Positions 1 to 7,400 of a DNA stretch of 14,662 nt are shown here, one piece after another; the first letter of the stretch is position 1, and each line of letters starts with the position of its first letter. Below the pieces are notes generated by a model that worked only from the letters and a program-made list of their open reading frames with translations, ran no database searches and had not been told where the DNA came from. The position numbers were made by a program, and so were the translations under genes. The stretch spans positions 1-14,662 of the forward strand of contig PTLK01000022.1 in assembly GCA_002938075.1 (NCBI GenBank). The letters are read 5' to 3'. Source of the DNA: Alphaproteobacteria bacterium MarineAlpha3_Bin3. GTDB lineage: Bacteria; Pseudomonadota; Alphaproteobacteria; Rhodospirillales; Casp-alpha2.

Positions 1-1
1 C

Positions 2-184
2 GAAGGCGCCCGCCAGGCGCTGATCGAGCAGCATAGCCAAAACGAAGGCGCACCGGCCGGTGCCTTCCGCCAGGGCGAACGGTTTTTCGACCAATGGAAG
101 CAAGGCGACGCGGCCTGCAACTGGTCGGCCGAGGCGGCACAACGGGTCGCGCTCGGCACCGACACCACCGGGTTGGAATTGTAA
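2..184 (+). CDS. C-terminal end of an unrecognised protein (5' partial)
   Basis: The window opens inside this gene. About 60 codons are visible, reading from base 2 to a TAA at 182-184, and ending in residues TTGLEL. Third codon positions are mostly G or C, as in the real genes of the window, which is why this frame is preferred. The visible part is hydrophilic, rich in Gln, Ala and Glu, with two Trp and one Cys; no transmembrane segment or catalytic motif is visible. I do not recognise the family. The start and most of the protein lie to the left of the window. Confidence 0.6.
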   Translation, partial: EGARQALIEQHSQNEGAPAGAFRQGERFFDQWKQGDAACNWSAEAAQRVALGTDTTGLEL

Positions 185-207
185 GAATGAAGAATATAAC
201 CATCGAG

Positions 208-264
208 ACCACAGAGGGCACAGAGATGAAAAAAATTCTCTGTGATCTCTGTGTGCTCTGTGGT
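208..264. repeat. 57-bp imperfect palindrome of 9-nt CTCTGTG units
   Basis: Bases 208-227 and 245-264 form inverted arms that pair at 18 of 20 positions, around a 17-nt loop rich in A. The right side is three tandem 9-nt units (CTCTGTGAT, CTCTGTGTG, CTCTGTGGT at 238-264), and the left arm carries two reverse-complement units in the same period. The element starts 23 bp after the upstream stop codon. It could form a strong RNA or DNA hairpin. Similar CCACAGAG-type intergenic repeats occur in many environmental bacterial genomes; that comparison is from memory. No T-run follows, so it is not a standard intrinsic terminator. Confidence 0.75.
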
Positions 265-276
265 GAAAAATCCGCT

Positions 277-297
277 GGGGCCTGACAGGGACTAAAA
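277..297 (+). repeat. REP-like repeat copy 1
   Basis: This 21-nt unit contains GACAGGGACTAAAA at 284-297. It matches bases 328-348 at 19 of 21 positions (direct copy, 51 bp away). Shifted slightly, bases 281-301 match the reverse complement of 1181-1201 at 19 of 21. It sits in the leader of the uncharacterised gene at 359. The pattern of short direct and inverted intergenic copies resembles REP sequences associated with RAYT transposases, but no RAYT gene is present here. Confidence 0.6.
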
Positions 298-327
298 CAA
301 GGGGCGGGGAAGGCCCCGGAATTCCAG

Positions 328-348
328 GGGGCCTAATAGGGACTAAAA
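328..348 (+). repeat. REP-like repeat copy 2
   Basis: This is a direct copy of 277-297 differing at two positions. Its last base is the first base of the AGGAG ribosome binding site (348-352) of the gene starting at 359, so the repeat abuts the translation start region. Its first seven bases (GGGGCCT, 328-334) are complementary to AGGCCCC at 311-317, which can equally pair with the same heptamer of copy 1. Confidence 0.6.
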
Positions 349-358
349 GGAGTCAACC

Positions 359-1165
359 ATGGCGAACGCCTTAGGGATCACCCAGGAAGGCCTGCGGACG
401 GCGCTCAAGATCAAGGACAGGTACCGCAAGCGCGAGCCCCTGGTGCTGCCCGGCGCCGAGGACCGGATGCTGATCCCGGAAAACCTGATGAACCACAACA
501 TCGACCTGCGCGGTTTCGAGGATCCGCTGCCGCTGGCCATGGTCGCCAGCCGCGACCCCGAGGTGCCGATGGCGCTGGCGGCGGCGACCCGCCTGTGCCC
601 GCTCGGCGGGCGCACGAAGCTGATCAGCGGCGTCATGCAGGTGGTCGGCGAGATGTCCCGCCACCCGCTGGTCCGCGAATGCCTGAAATTCGTTTCCGAG
701 AGCGATTTCGACCCGACAACCATCGCCGAGGTGCGCCGCCACACGTCGCGCTTCATCGTCCAGACCCGCGAGCAGTACACCCTGGCGCTGCGCGAGAACC
801 TACAGATGATGCTCGACGGCTCGATCGCGCCGCGCCAATTCGTCTCCGAGTTCTTCGAGCTCACCGAGGCCGGCAACATGCGCAACGACATCCGCAAGAA
901 GCTGGTGCTGAGCCTGCTGCTGTCCGGGACCGTGCGGCCGAGCGTCAAGTTCCTGATGCTGGAGAACTTCGAGCGCCTGGCGAAGCCGGTGCGCGTCGCC
1001 ATCATCTCCGCCGTGCTCAAGGCCGAGCCGACCCGGCACACCGAGATCATCAAGGAAGAGCTCAAATACATCGTTGCCCAGGAACTGGCCGCCCGGGACC
1101 TGAGCGCCCATGACCGGACCGAACGCGAAGTCCGACCGGCCCCGGTTAATCCCTTGCGGGGCTGA
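359..1165 (+). CDS. Uncharacterised 268-aa protein, probably helical
   Basis: The gene starts at ATG 359, supported by AGGAG at 348-352 with six bases between. It ends in TGA at 1163-1165 and encodes 268 residues. I do not recognise the family. No signal peptide, transmembrane segment or metal-binding motif is visible. The sequence is rich in charged and Leu/Ala residues with helix-like spacing, including a segment rich in basic residues near positions 180-190. One Cys lies near residue 81 and another near 104. It looks cytosolic. Codon use matches the other genes, so recent foreign origin is not suggested. The gene is bracketed by REP-like copies upstream (277-297, 328-348) and downstream (1181-1201, inverted). 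No operon partner is evident: the next gene to the right is on the other strand. Confidence that it is coding is high; its function is unknown. Confidence 0.85.
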   Translation: MANALGITQEGLRTALKIKDRYRKREPLVLPGAEDRMLIPENLMNHNIDLRGFEDPLPLAMVASRDPEVPMALAAATRLCPLGGRTKLISGVMQVVGEMSRHPLVRECLKFVSESDFDPTTIAEVRRHTSRFIVQTREQYTLALRENLQMMLDGSIAPRQFVSEFFELTEAGNMRNDIRKKLVLSLLLSGTVRPSVKFLMLENFERLAKPVRVAIISAVLKAEPTRHTEIIKEELKYIVAQELAARDLSAHDRTEREVRPAPVNPLRG

Positions 1166-1176
1166 CGCCCGGAGCC

Positions 1177-1194
1177 GGGACTTATTTTAGTCCC
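1177..1194. repeat. Short hairpin after the 268-aa gene
   Basis: GGGACT at 1177-1182 and AGTCCC at 1189-1194 form a perfect 6-bp stem with loop TATTTT, twelve bases past the stop codon of the gene at 359-1165. It overlaps the inverted REP-like copy. It could act as a 3' mRNA hairpin, but no T-run follows on either strand, so an intrinsic terminator is not claimed. Confidence 0.4.
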
Positions 1195-1201
1195 TGTCCG
1201 G
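1181..1201 (-). repeat. REP-like repeat copy 3 (inverted)
   Basis: The reverse complement of this 21-mer matches 281-301 at 19 of 21 positions and contains an exact 14-nt copy of GACAGGGACTAAAA. It supplies the last codons and stop of the truncated receiver domain at 1187-1378, read on the minus strand. Together with copies 1 and 2 it brackets the uncharacterised gene. Confidence 0.6.
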
Positions 1202-1378
1202 CAAATTCAAATCGAGGATGATCAGGTCGATGTCTTCCGCCGCCAGGGCCCCGAACATCTCCCCGCCGGTGGCGGCCCGGGACACCGCCAGCTCCTCGTT
1301 TTTGAGATGAAGGGCCAGGAACGTCTGGATCATGGCGTCGTCTTCGACGACAAGCACGCGTTGGGGTCTTGGCCTCAT
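1187..1378 (-). pseudogene. Truncated response-regulator receiver (REC) domain
   Basis: The 63-residue product begins with a receiver-domain first strand (VLVVEDD, acidic pair D13-D14). It reaches the phosphoacceptor strand (IILDLNLPD, phosphoacceptor D56), then stops at D63. A full REC domain is about 115-120 residues; the Thr/Ser of strand 4, the Lys of strand 5 and the output helix are missing. The ribosome site GGAGG lies eight bases before ATG 1378; in-frame GTG (1381) and TTG (1384) are closer alternatives. The stop codon and the preceding Asp-Arg-Asp codons lie inside REP-like copy 3, which suggests that the repeat interrupted the gene. No remainder of the domain is visible nearby. It probably cannot fold as a normal receiver; a functional mini-protein is possible but unsupported. 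Confidence 0.65.
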
Positions 1379-1526
1379 CACCAATTCCTCCTTTTGCAGG
1401 ATCAGTGATAACCGAAGCGTGTTGCCGGGGTATAACGGAGATATTAAAATGTATTACAAAACCTGAAAGGGCTGATTTCCGGCGCTTTCGGCCGGACCGG
1501 CGGGCTTTTAGAGGTGAAAAAAGCGC

Positions 1527-2567
1527 CTATACGGGTTCCGGGATGTCGTCTTCGAGGGCCTTGTCCTCGACGTCGAGCGGAGACTCGGCGCGGTTTTCCC
1601 ACAGCGACTGGGCCTGGGCCTCGGCGTCCTCGATGCCGTCGGTGCGGCCCATCAGGCGCAGCGCGATCGCCGCCGTGCCGATAACGCCGGCGGTGGCGGC
1701 GGCGTCATCGTCTTCGCCCCGCCAAAGCTTGAGCAGGCGGCCCAGGTCCATGTCCTCGTCGGTCTTGATGATTTTGCCGGGCAGCATGGCCGGCCATTCC
1801 TCGTCGATGCTCTCGCCGTCAAGCAGGTTTTCGACGACCACCGGCTTGGCCGGGCGGCGTTCGGTCTCGCCACCTTCGCCCTTGAAGACGGCCATGTAGG
1901 GTTGACCCAGGAGCCGCGACGCCTGGCGGTGGATTTCGCCGTAATTGGGATGGAAGACCGATTGCAGGGAATAGGGCGCGTCGAAGGGATTGAGCATGCG
2001 GACAAAGGTGTTGATCGGCGAGCGCACGCCCAGGATCGGCTTCAGGTTGAGAATCTCGTCGAGCCGCGGCACCAGGTTGGCCAGCGGCAGGTAGGCGAAA
2101 TTGCGTTGGCCCAGGTGCCGGGCCGCGTCGTCAATGGACTGGGCGACCTCGAGGCCCAGCGCTTCCAGGGCCTCGCGGGTATAGATGCGGCCCGGCGTGT
2201 GGCCCTCGGTGCCGTGCATGAAGACCTTGATGCCGTTCTGCGCCAACAGCAGCGCGGACAGCAAAAACCACGGCAATTGCCGTTTCTTGCCGGCGTAGGA
2301 CTGCCAGTCCAGGTCGACCTCCGGCGCGCCCTCGGGCTTTTTGATCTCCTCTTCCTTGACCACGCGGACGAAACCGGCGGCCTCGCCAGGGTCCTCGGTC
2401 CTGACCCGCAGCACCGCCAGGAACGCGCCTAGCTGCAATTCCCTCACCTCGCCCGAGAGGATCATGCGGGCGGCCTCGGCCATTTCGTCCTCGGTCAGGG
2501 GGCGGGACAGTTTGGGGCCCCGGGCGATGGTCCGCACAAAGCGGGAAAAGGGGTGTTCTTCGGTCAT
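1527..2567 (-). CDS. ybiB: YbiB/TrpD2-type glycosyltransferase-fold protein
   Basis: This 346-residue protein has the architecture of the anthranilate phosphoribosyltransferase (TrpD) superfamily. A small helical N-terminal domain (about residues 1-75, with the PLTEDEM and SGEV patterns) is followed by the phosphoribosyltransferase-like domain. The segment DWQSYAGKKRQLPW near residue 87 is characteristic of the YbiB/TrpD2 branch, whose E. coli member is a DNA/RNA-binding protein lacking tryptophan-pathway activity. The glycine-rich phosphate-binding loop of true TrpD enzymes is replaced by HGTEGHTPGR, so anthranilate transfer is unlikely. The C-terminal 30 residues are unusually acidic. It is last in a minus-strand series after the ArsR regulator and persulfide dioxygenase, 116 bp downstream of the latter. 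The ribosome site before ATG 2567 is poor. Family assignment is confident; cellular role is uncertain. Confidence 0.88.
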   Translation of the reverse strand: MTEEHPFSRFVRTIARGPKLSRPLTEDEMAEAARMILSGEVRELQLGAFLAVLRVRTEDPGEAAGFVRVVKEEEIKKPEGAPEVDLDWQSYAGKKRQLPWFLLSALLLAQNGIKVFMHGTEGHTPGRIYTREALEALGLEVAQSIDDAARHLGQRNFAYLPLANLVPRLDEILNLKPILGVRSPINTFVRMLNPFDAPYSLQSVFHPNYGEIHRQASRLLGQPYMAVFKGEGGETERRPAKPVVVENLLDGESIDEEWPAMLPGKIIKTDEDMDLGRLLKLWRGEDDDAAATAGVIGTAAIALRLMGRTDGIEDAEAQAQSLWENRAESPLDVEDKALEDDIPEPV

Positions 2568-2683
2568 CTAAAAACCCACTAAACAGATCGTCGCCGGTAT
2601 CGAGCGCGGCTGGGAGTCAGGCGTTTTATCTTCTTCGGCGTCGTCGCCCCCGCCGTCATCGTTATCGTCACCGCCTTCGGGGC

Positions 2684-3745
2684 TCAACCCTGGGCGGTCC
2701 GCTCGGTGGGGTGCTCCACGGGCCCGCCGGCCTTGATCCAGGCGTCGATGCCGCCGGCCAAGTGGCAGGTGTTGACCAGCCCGGCCTCGTGCATTTCGGA
2801 ATAGGCCAGGGCCGAGCGCTCGCCGTAGGCGCAATAGAGCAAAAGCTCCTGGTCCGGGTTCGCCGCGATCGCCGCCAACATGCCGCCCGGCTCGATGTTT
2901 TGGCGAAGGTGCTGATAGGGCGTGTGCACCGAACCGGGGATGATGCCGTCGCGGACCCGTTCGCTTTCCTCGCGCAGATCGATGAACAGGGTTTCCGAAT
3001 TACCGACCCGCTCGATGGCCCGATCGGCGGGGATGGTGTGTTCCTGGATGTCCAGGGCGTCGCCGGAAAATCCGATGGCCTGGTTGGCGGGCACCGCCAC
3101 GTCCATCTTCGTCGGGTCGGGCAGGATGAGGCTGTCCATGATGTCGGCATATTCCTCGGCCGAGGCGACCTGCAGGCGCGGATTGAAGGCTTTCTCCTCG
3201 CCGATGGTGCTGACGGTGTCGCCCTTGTAGTCGTGGCCGGGATAGACCAGCGTCTCGTCGGGCAGCGTCAATAGCTTGTTGAACAGCGAATCATAAGCGG
3301 CCCGGGGATCGCCATTCTGGAAATCGGTGCGCCCGGTGCCGCGGATCAGCAGCGTATCGCCAGTGAACACCTGGTCCTTCATGGCGAAGCAATAGGAATC
3401 GTCCGTATGGCCCGGGGTGTACATGACATCGAGCGATATATTCTCTATCTCGACCTTGTCGCCGTCGTCGACGCGCATGGAGACCATGTCGACCTTTGAT
3501 TCCTTGCCCATCACGGTGACGCAGTGGGTGGCGTCCCTGAGCGCGCCGATGCCGGTGATGTGGTCGGCGTGGACATGGGTGTCAATGGCCTTGACCAGCG
3601 TCAAGTCCAACTCCTTCAGCAATTCCAGGTAACGGTCGACCTTTTCGATGACGGGGTCGATGATCAACGCTTCGCCGCCGGGACGGCCGGCCAGCAAATA
3701 GGTATAGGTGCACGAAACGCTGTCGAGTAATTGGCGGAAAATCAC
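2684..3745 (-). CDS. Persulfide dioxygenase (ETHE1-like) fused to rhodanese
   Basis: The 353-residue protein has two domains. Residues 1-190 are a metallo-beta-lactamase fold with THVHADH (H57, H59, D61, H62), TPGH (H113), TGD (D130) and YPGH (H171). The predicted Fe(II) ligands are H57, H113 and D130, with RGTGRTDFQNGD as the family signature loop. Residues about 235-345 are a rhodanese domain with active-site C305 in the loop CAYGERS. The known family oxidises glutathione persulfide to sulfite, and the rhodanese moves sulfane sulfur to or from thiosulfate. I chose GTG 3745 because family members begin at this VIFRQL strand; an ATG 60 bp upstream would add 20 atypical residues. AGGTGG precedes the GTG closely. 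It lies 119 bp downstream of the ArsR gene on the same strand, which suggests control by it. No signal peptide is visible; it should be cytosolic. Confidence 0.93.
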   Translation of the reverse strand: MIFRQLLDSVSCTYTYLLAGRPGGEALIIDPVIEKVDRYLELLKELDLTLVKAIDTHVHADHITGIGALRDATHCVTVMGKESKVDMVSMRVDDGDKVEIENISLDVMYTPGHTDDSYCFAMKDQVFTGDTLLIRGTGRTDFQNGDPRAAYDSLFNKLLTLPDETLVYPGHDYKGDTVSTIGEEKAFNPRLQVASAEEYADIMDSLILPDPTKMDVAVPANQAIGFSGDALDIQEHTIPADRAIERVGNSETLFIDLREESERVRDGIIPGSVHTPYQHLRQNIEPGGMLAAIAANPDQELLLYCAYGERSALAYSEMHEAGLVNTCHLAGGIDAWIKAGGPVEHPTERTAQG

Positions 3746-3864
3746 GGGCCACCTGCATTGCCGAGGGCGACCCTGAAAAGGTAGGGACACAAGGCCCGCT
3801 GTCAATGGTTAAGGTGGGGAGATAAGGCCCTGGCCAGTGGGATCACTTGGGGGCAGGGGCGGGA

Positions 3865-4257
3865 TCAGCCGACGGCGGCGCGGCCGCGGCCGCTACCGTC
3901 GGCGCCGAAAGGGGAAGCGTCATTGGCTTCGGCGAAGATGTCATGCAGGGCGTCGATGATCCGGGCCGCCTCGTCGCCGTCCAGGGAATAGAAAATGGCC
4001 TGCGCCTGGCGGCGGGTCTTGACCAGGTTTTGCCGGCGCAGCTGGGCCAGATGCTGGGACAGGCCCGATTGCGACAGGCCGATGATTTTCTCCAATTCGC
4101 CGACGCTCTTTTCGCCCCCGGCCAGTTGGCATATAACGAGCAGGCGGTGGGGATTGCTCATCGCCTTGAGGATCGAACTCGCCTGCTTAACGTTGCGGTT
4201 GACCGGTTCCCAGTCAAACCCCCGCCCCATACTACTTGTGGGATTTTCCGTATTCAT
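3865..4257 (-). CDS. ArsR-family regulator, SqrR/BigR-like, one cysteine
   Basis: The 130-residue protein is a winged-helix ArsR repressor: dimer helix about 22-45, helix-turn-helix about 52-75 (SVGELEKIIGLSQSGLSQHLAQL), wing about 78-92. The order of motifs and the neighbouring persulfide dioxygenase match SqrR/BigR, which sense reactive sulfur through a disulfide or tetrasulfide between two cysteines (C41 and C107 in Rhodobacter SqrR, 66 residues apart). Here C43 is present, but residue 109, also 66 residues later, is Ala (GCC), and the protein has no other Cys. The last 15 residues are Gly/Ala/Arg-rich and look like a disordered tail. ATG 4257 is the first possible start (an in-frame TAA lies two codons upstream); ATG 4230 is an alternative, and neither has a strong ribosome site. 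It probably represses itself and the dioxygenase. Confidence 0.9.
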   Translation of the reverse strand: MNTENPTSSMGRGFDWEPVNRNVKQASSILKAMSNPHRLLVICQLAGGEKSVGELEKIIGLSQSGLSQHLAQLRRQNLVKTRRQAQAIFYSLDGDEAARIIDALHDIFAEANDASPFGADGSGRGRAAVG

Positions 4258-4418
4258 GGCTTAACAACGGCCGCCCTCGATCTAAATAAAGCCCCATAAT
4301 TTATCCGACCTGAGTATGACGGGCCACGCACGTTTTCGTGAGCCCCCTGGGTTTCCCGGTTTTTTTGGGATTTTTATTGGAAGGGTTGGTTTTTTCCTGA
4401 GTCAAGCCGCCGGGACGG
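4258..4418. promoter_or_regulatory. AT-rich control region upstream of the ArsR gene
   Basis: These 161 bp separate the ArsR start from the end of the RND permease gene. The AT-rich patch at about 4281-4303, containing ATAATTTAT (an inverted repeat of ATAA/TTAT around one base), is the best place for the promoter and operator of the arsR-dioxygenase unit. No clear -35/-10 pair and no ATTC-N8-GAAT SqrR-type site is present. The inverted repeat TCAAGCCG/CGGCTTGA at 4402-4409 and 4428-4435 spans the permease stop but has no T-run on the minus strand. Confidence 0.35.
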
Positions 4419-7400
4419 TCATTGCGCCGGCTTGAGATCCCGGCCCGCGGCCTTTTTCGCCGACCGCTTGGCTTTCGTCTTGGCCTTGGCCGCCATCCGC
4501 CGGCCGCTTTTTTCCAGGGCGCCGGTGAACAACGTCAACAACGGCGGCACGATGGCCAGGGTCAGGACCGCCGACAGCGACAAGCCGCCGAGCACCACCG
4601 AGCCCAGTCCCCGGTAAAGCTCCGATCCGGCGCCCGGGAAGAACACCAGCGGCGCCATGCCGAAGACGCTGGTCAGCGTTGACATGAAAATCGGGCGGAT
4701 GCGGTTGCGGGTCGCCTCCATGATCGAATCTTCGATGGCCATGCCTTCCTCGTGGATGTGCACGAGCGTCTGATGGACCAGGAGAATGGCGTTGTTGACG
4801 ACGATGCCGATCAGGATGACGAAGCCCAACAGCGTCAACATGTCCAGCGGCTGGAAGGTGAACAGATTGACCAACGCCAGTCCCAGCACCCCGCCGCCGG
4901 TTGCCAGCGGCACCGACAGCACGATGATGAAGGGATAAATGAAGCTTTCGAACAGCACCGCCATCACCAGATAGACGATGACGACGGCGATCAACAGGTT
5001 AATCACCATGGCGTCCCAGGTCTGCGACAGCTTGTCCGCGGTGCCGGTGAGCAGCAGCCTGACGTCGCCGGGCAGGCCGGCGTTTCGAAGCGGCTCCATG
5101 ACCTCGTCGCGAATCTTGTCCAGCGCCGTCTCCATGGCCATGGATTCGGGGGGGTGGATCTCCAGCGTCACCGTGCGCAGGCGCTCGAAATGGCGGATCT
5201 GCACAGGCCCCGACGTCACTTCCACGTCGGCCAATGAGATCAAGGGCACGATGGTGCCCGATGATGTTACCACCGGCAGTTGACCGATGCCCTGGGTCTC
5301 GGTGATCTCGTCCCTGAGGCCCCGCAGCATCAGGTCCATGCGCTTGGCGCCGACGGTGATTTCGGCGACCCGGCGGCCATCGTTGAAGGCGTCGATGGTG
5401 TCGCCCAATTCGCGGGCGGTGACGCCGTTGTCGGCGAGTTTGATCCGGTTCGGGAACACCCGCACCTCCGGCGCCCCCAGTTCAAGACCTGGCTTGGGGC
5501 GGATCTGGGTGCCTTCGGCCCGGGGCAACACCCGCTCGATCCGCTGCACGGCCAAGACCGCGACGTCGAGGACGTCGTCGAGTTGCTGTCCGGAGACGTT
5601 CATTTCGATGGACCGCGAGCCGCCGATGCCGCGCCCGAATAGCGAGCGCTGGGTGATCGCGCCGAAGGTCCCGGGCTCCAAATAAACGGCGGACTTCAGG
5701 AACGGGATCAGCTCCCTGACCCGGGACGGATCCTCGGCCGCGGCGCCCAGGAATGTCCGGCCGCGCGAGGCGACGAAAAAGAAACGCTGGACCTTCGGCG
5801 GCTCGCCGGGCTTCGATTCGGGCCCCGAAACCTCCGCCAGGAGGGGCAATATCTTGCTTTCGAACTGGCCGGCGATGTCGGTCGTGGTTTTTAGGTTATA
5901 GCCGGGGGGCGGCAGGATATGGCCGAAAATCAGGTTGCGGTTGCCGCTCGGCAGGTATTCCAGTTTCGGCATCAGGGCCGAGGTGATCACCGCACTGGTG
6001 GCGCAAATACCCCCGATGACGGCGATGGCCAGGGACCGGTTCCGGGTGATGCGGCGGGTGAATTCGAGCACCGAGGCAACGAACCAGCGGGCCAACGGGT
6101 CGATCACCGGCAGCTTTAGGAAGGCCCCGGCCCCGGTCCGTTCGGATTGGGTCCGGGGATCGTTCAACAGCCGGTTGGAAAGCGCCGGGATGACCGTAAT
6201 GGCGACAAGGAGCGACAGCAGCACGGCGACCGAAAGGGCGACCGCGATGTCACGGAACAATTGCCCGGCTTCAAGCTCCATAACCAGGATCGGGATGAAC
6301 ACCATCACCGTCGTCAACGACGAGACGAACACCGCCGGCCACACCTCGCGGGTGCCCCGGTAGGCGGCGACGGCCGGCGATTCACCCTTCTCCCGGCGTC
6401 GGTAGATGTTTTCCAGCACCACGATGGCGGCATCGACCACCATGCCGACGGCAAACGCGATGCCGGCCAGCGAGATCACGTTCAACGACCGCCCCATGGC
6501 GGCCATGGCGACGAAGGCGCCGATGATGGAAACCGGAATGGCGAGTGAAACAACCAGCGTCGCCCTTCCCGAACGCAGGAACAACAAAAGCATCAACGCT
6601 GCCAGGGCGCCTCCGATGAAGATGTTCTTCTGCACCAGATCAATGGCGGAATTGATATAGACGGTCTCGTCATAGACCTGGCGCAGCCGGAGCCCTTCCT
6701 CCCGAAGCGCGGTTTCGTTGAGCTCCGCCAGCGCCTTGCGGACGCCCCGCATGACTTCGATCACGTTAGCGCCGGTTTCGCGGATGGCGTTGACGGCGAT
6801 GGCCGGCTGGCCGTTGAAGCGGATGGTCGCCGTCGGCTCCTTTGAGGTGAACCGGACCTCGGCGATGTCGCCGACCGTGACCCGCGCCATGGCCCCCGTC
6901 GCCGGATCGCGTTCGGACCGCAAGACCACCCCGCGGACGTCGTCCAGGCGCTCGAACTCGCCCACCGTGCGGACCACGTAGCGCCGCTTGCCTTCATTCA
7001 CGTCGCCGGCGGAAACCGAGGAATTGGCCTCACGCAGCACGCGTAAGACCTCCGTTACCGTCAGCCCATACCGGGCCATGCGCTCGGGGGCGACGCGGAT
7101 CTCCATCTCGGTCAACGCCGCGCCGTAGACATTGACCCGGGCGATGCCGGTCACCCGCTCCAGGCGGTCCTGGATGACGTCGACGGCGAAATCGCCGTAG
7201 GTATGAATGAGCCGGTCGTTGCCGGGTTTACGCAGCAGCACGATCCAGGTGATCGGGTTGTCCTCGGAGCTGGCGGTGCGGATGGACGGCTCGTCGGCCT
7301 CGTCGGGGTAGCCGTCGACCCGGTCGAGCCGGTTGGAAACCAGCAGCAGGGCCTCGGACATGTTGGTGCCGATGGCGAATTCCAGGGTGATCCGGGAACG

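Noticed and set aside
238..264. CRISPR-like tandem repeat
   Set aside because: Units are 9 nt and contiguous with no spacers; the structure is a palindromic repeat, not a CRISPR array.
343..1071. Long reverse-strand open frame opposite the 268-aa gene
   Set aside because: The plus-strand gene has a proper ribosome site and codon bias; the reverse frame is Ser/Arg-rich, as expected of a shadow in GC-rich DNA.
2568..2834. Minus-strand frame ending one base before the ybiB start
   Set aside because: Most of it overlaps the rhodanese-coding frame in another register, with Arg-rich composition; the acidic tail in the gap has no own start or ribosome site.
4335..4377. Possible plus-strand terminator (GGG-TTT-CCC followed by T7)
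   Set aside because: The stem is only three to four pairs with a three-base loop, and no plus-strand gene ends nearby.
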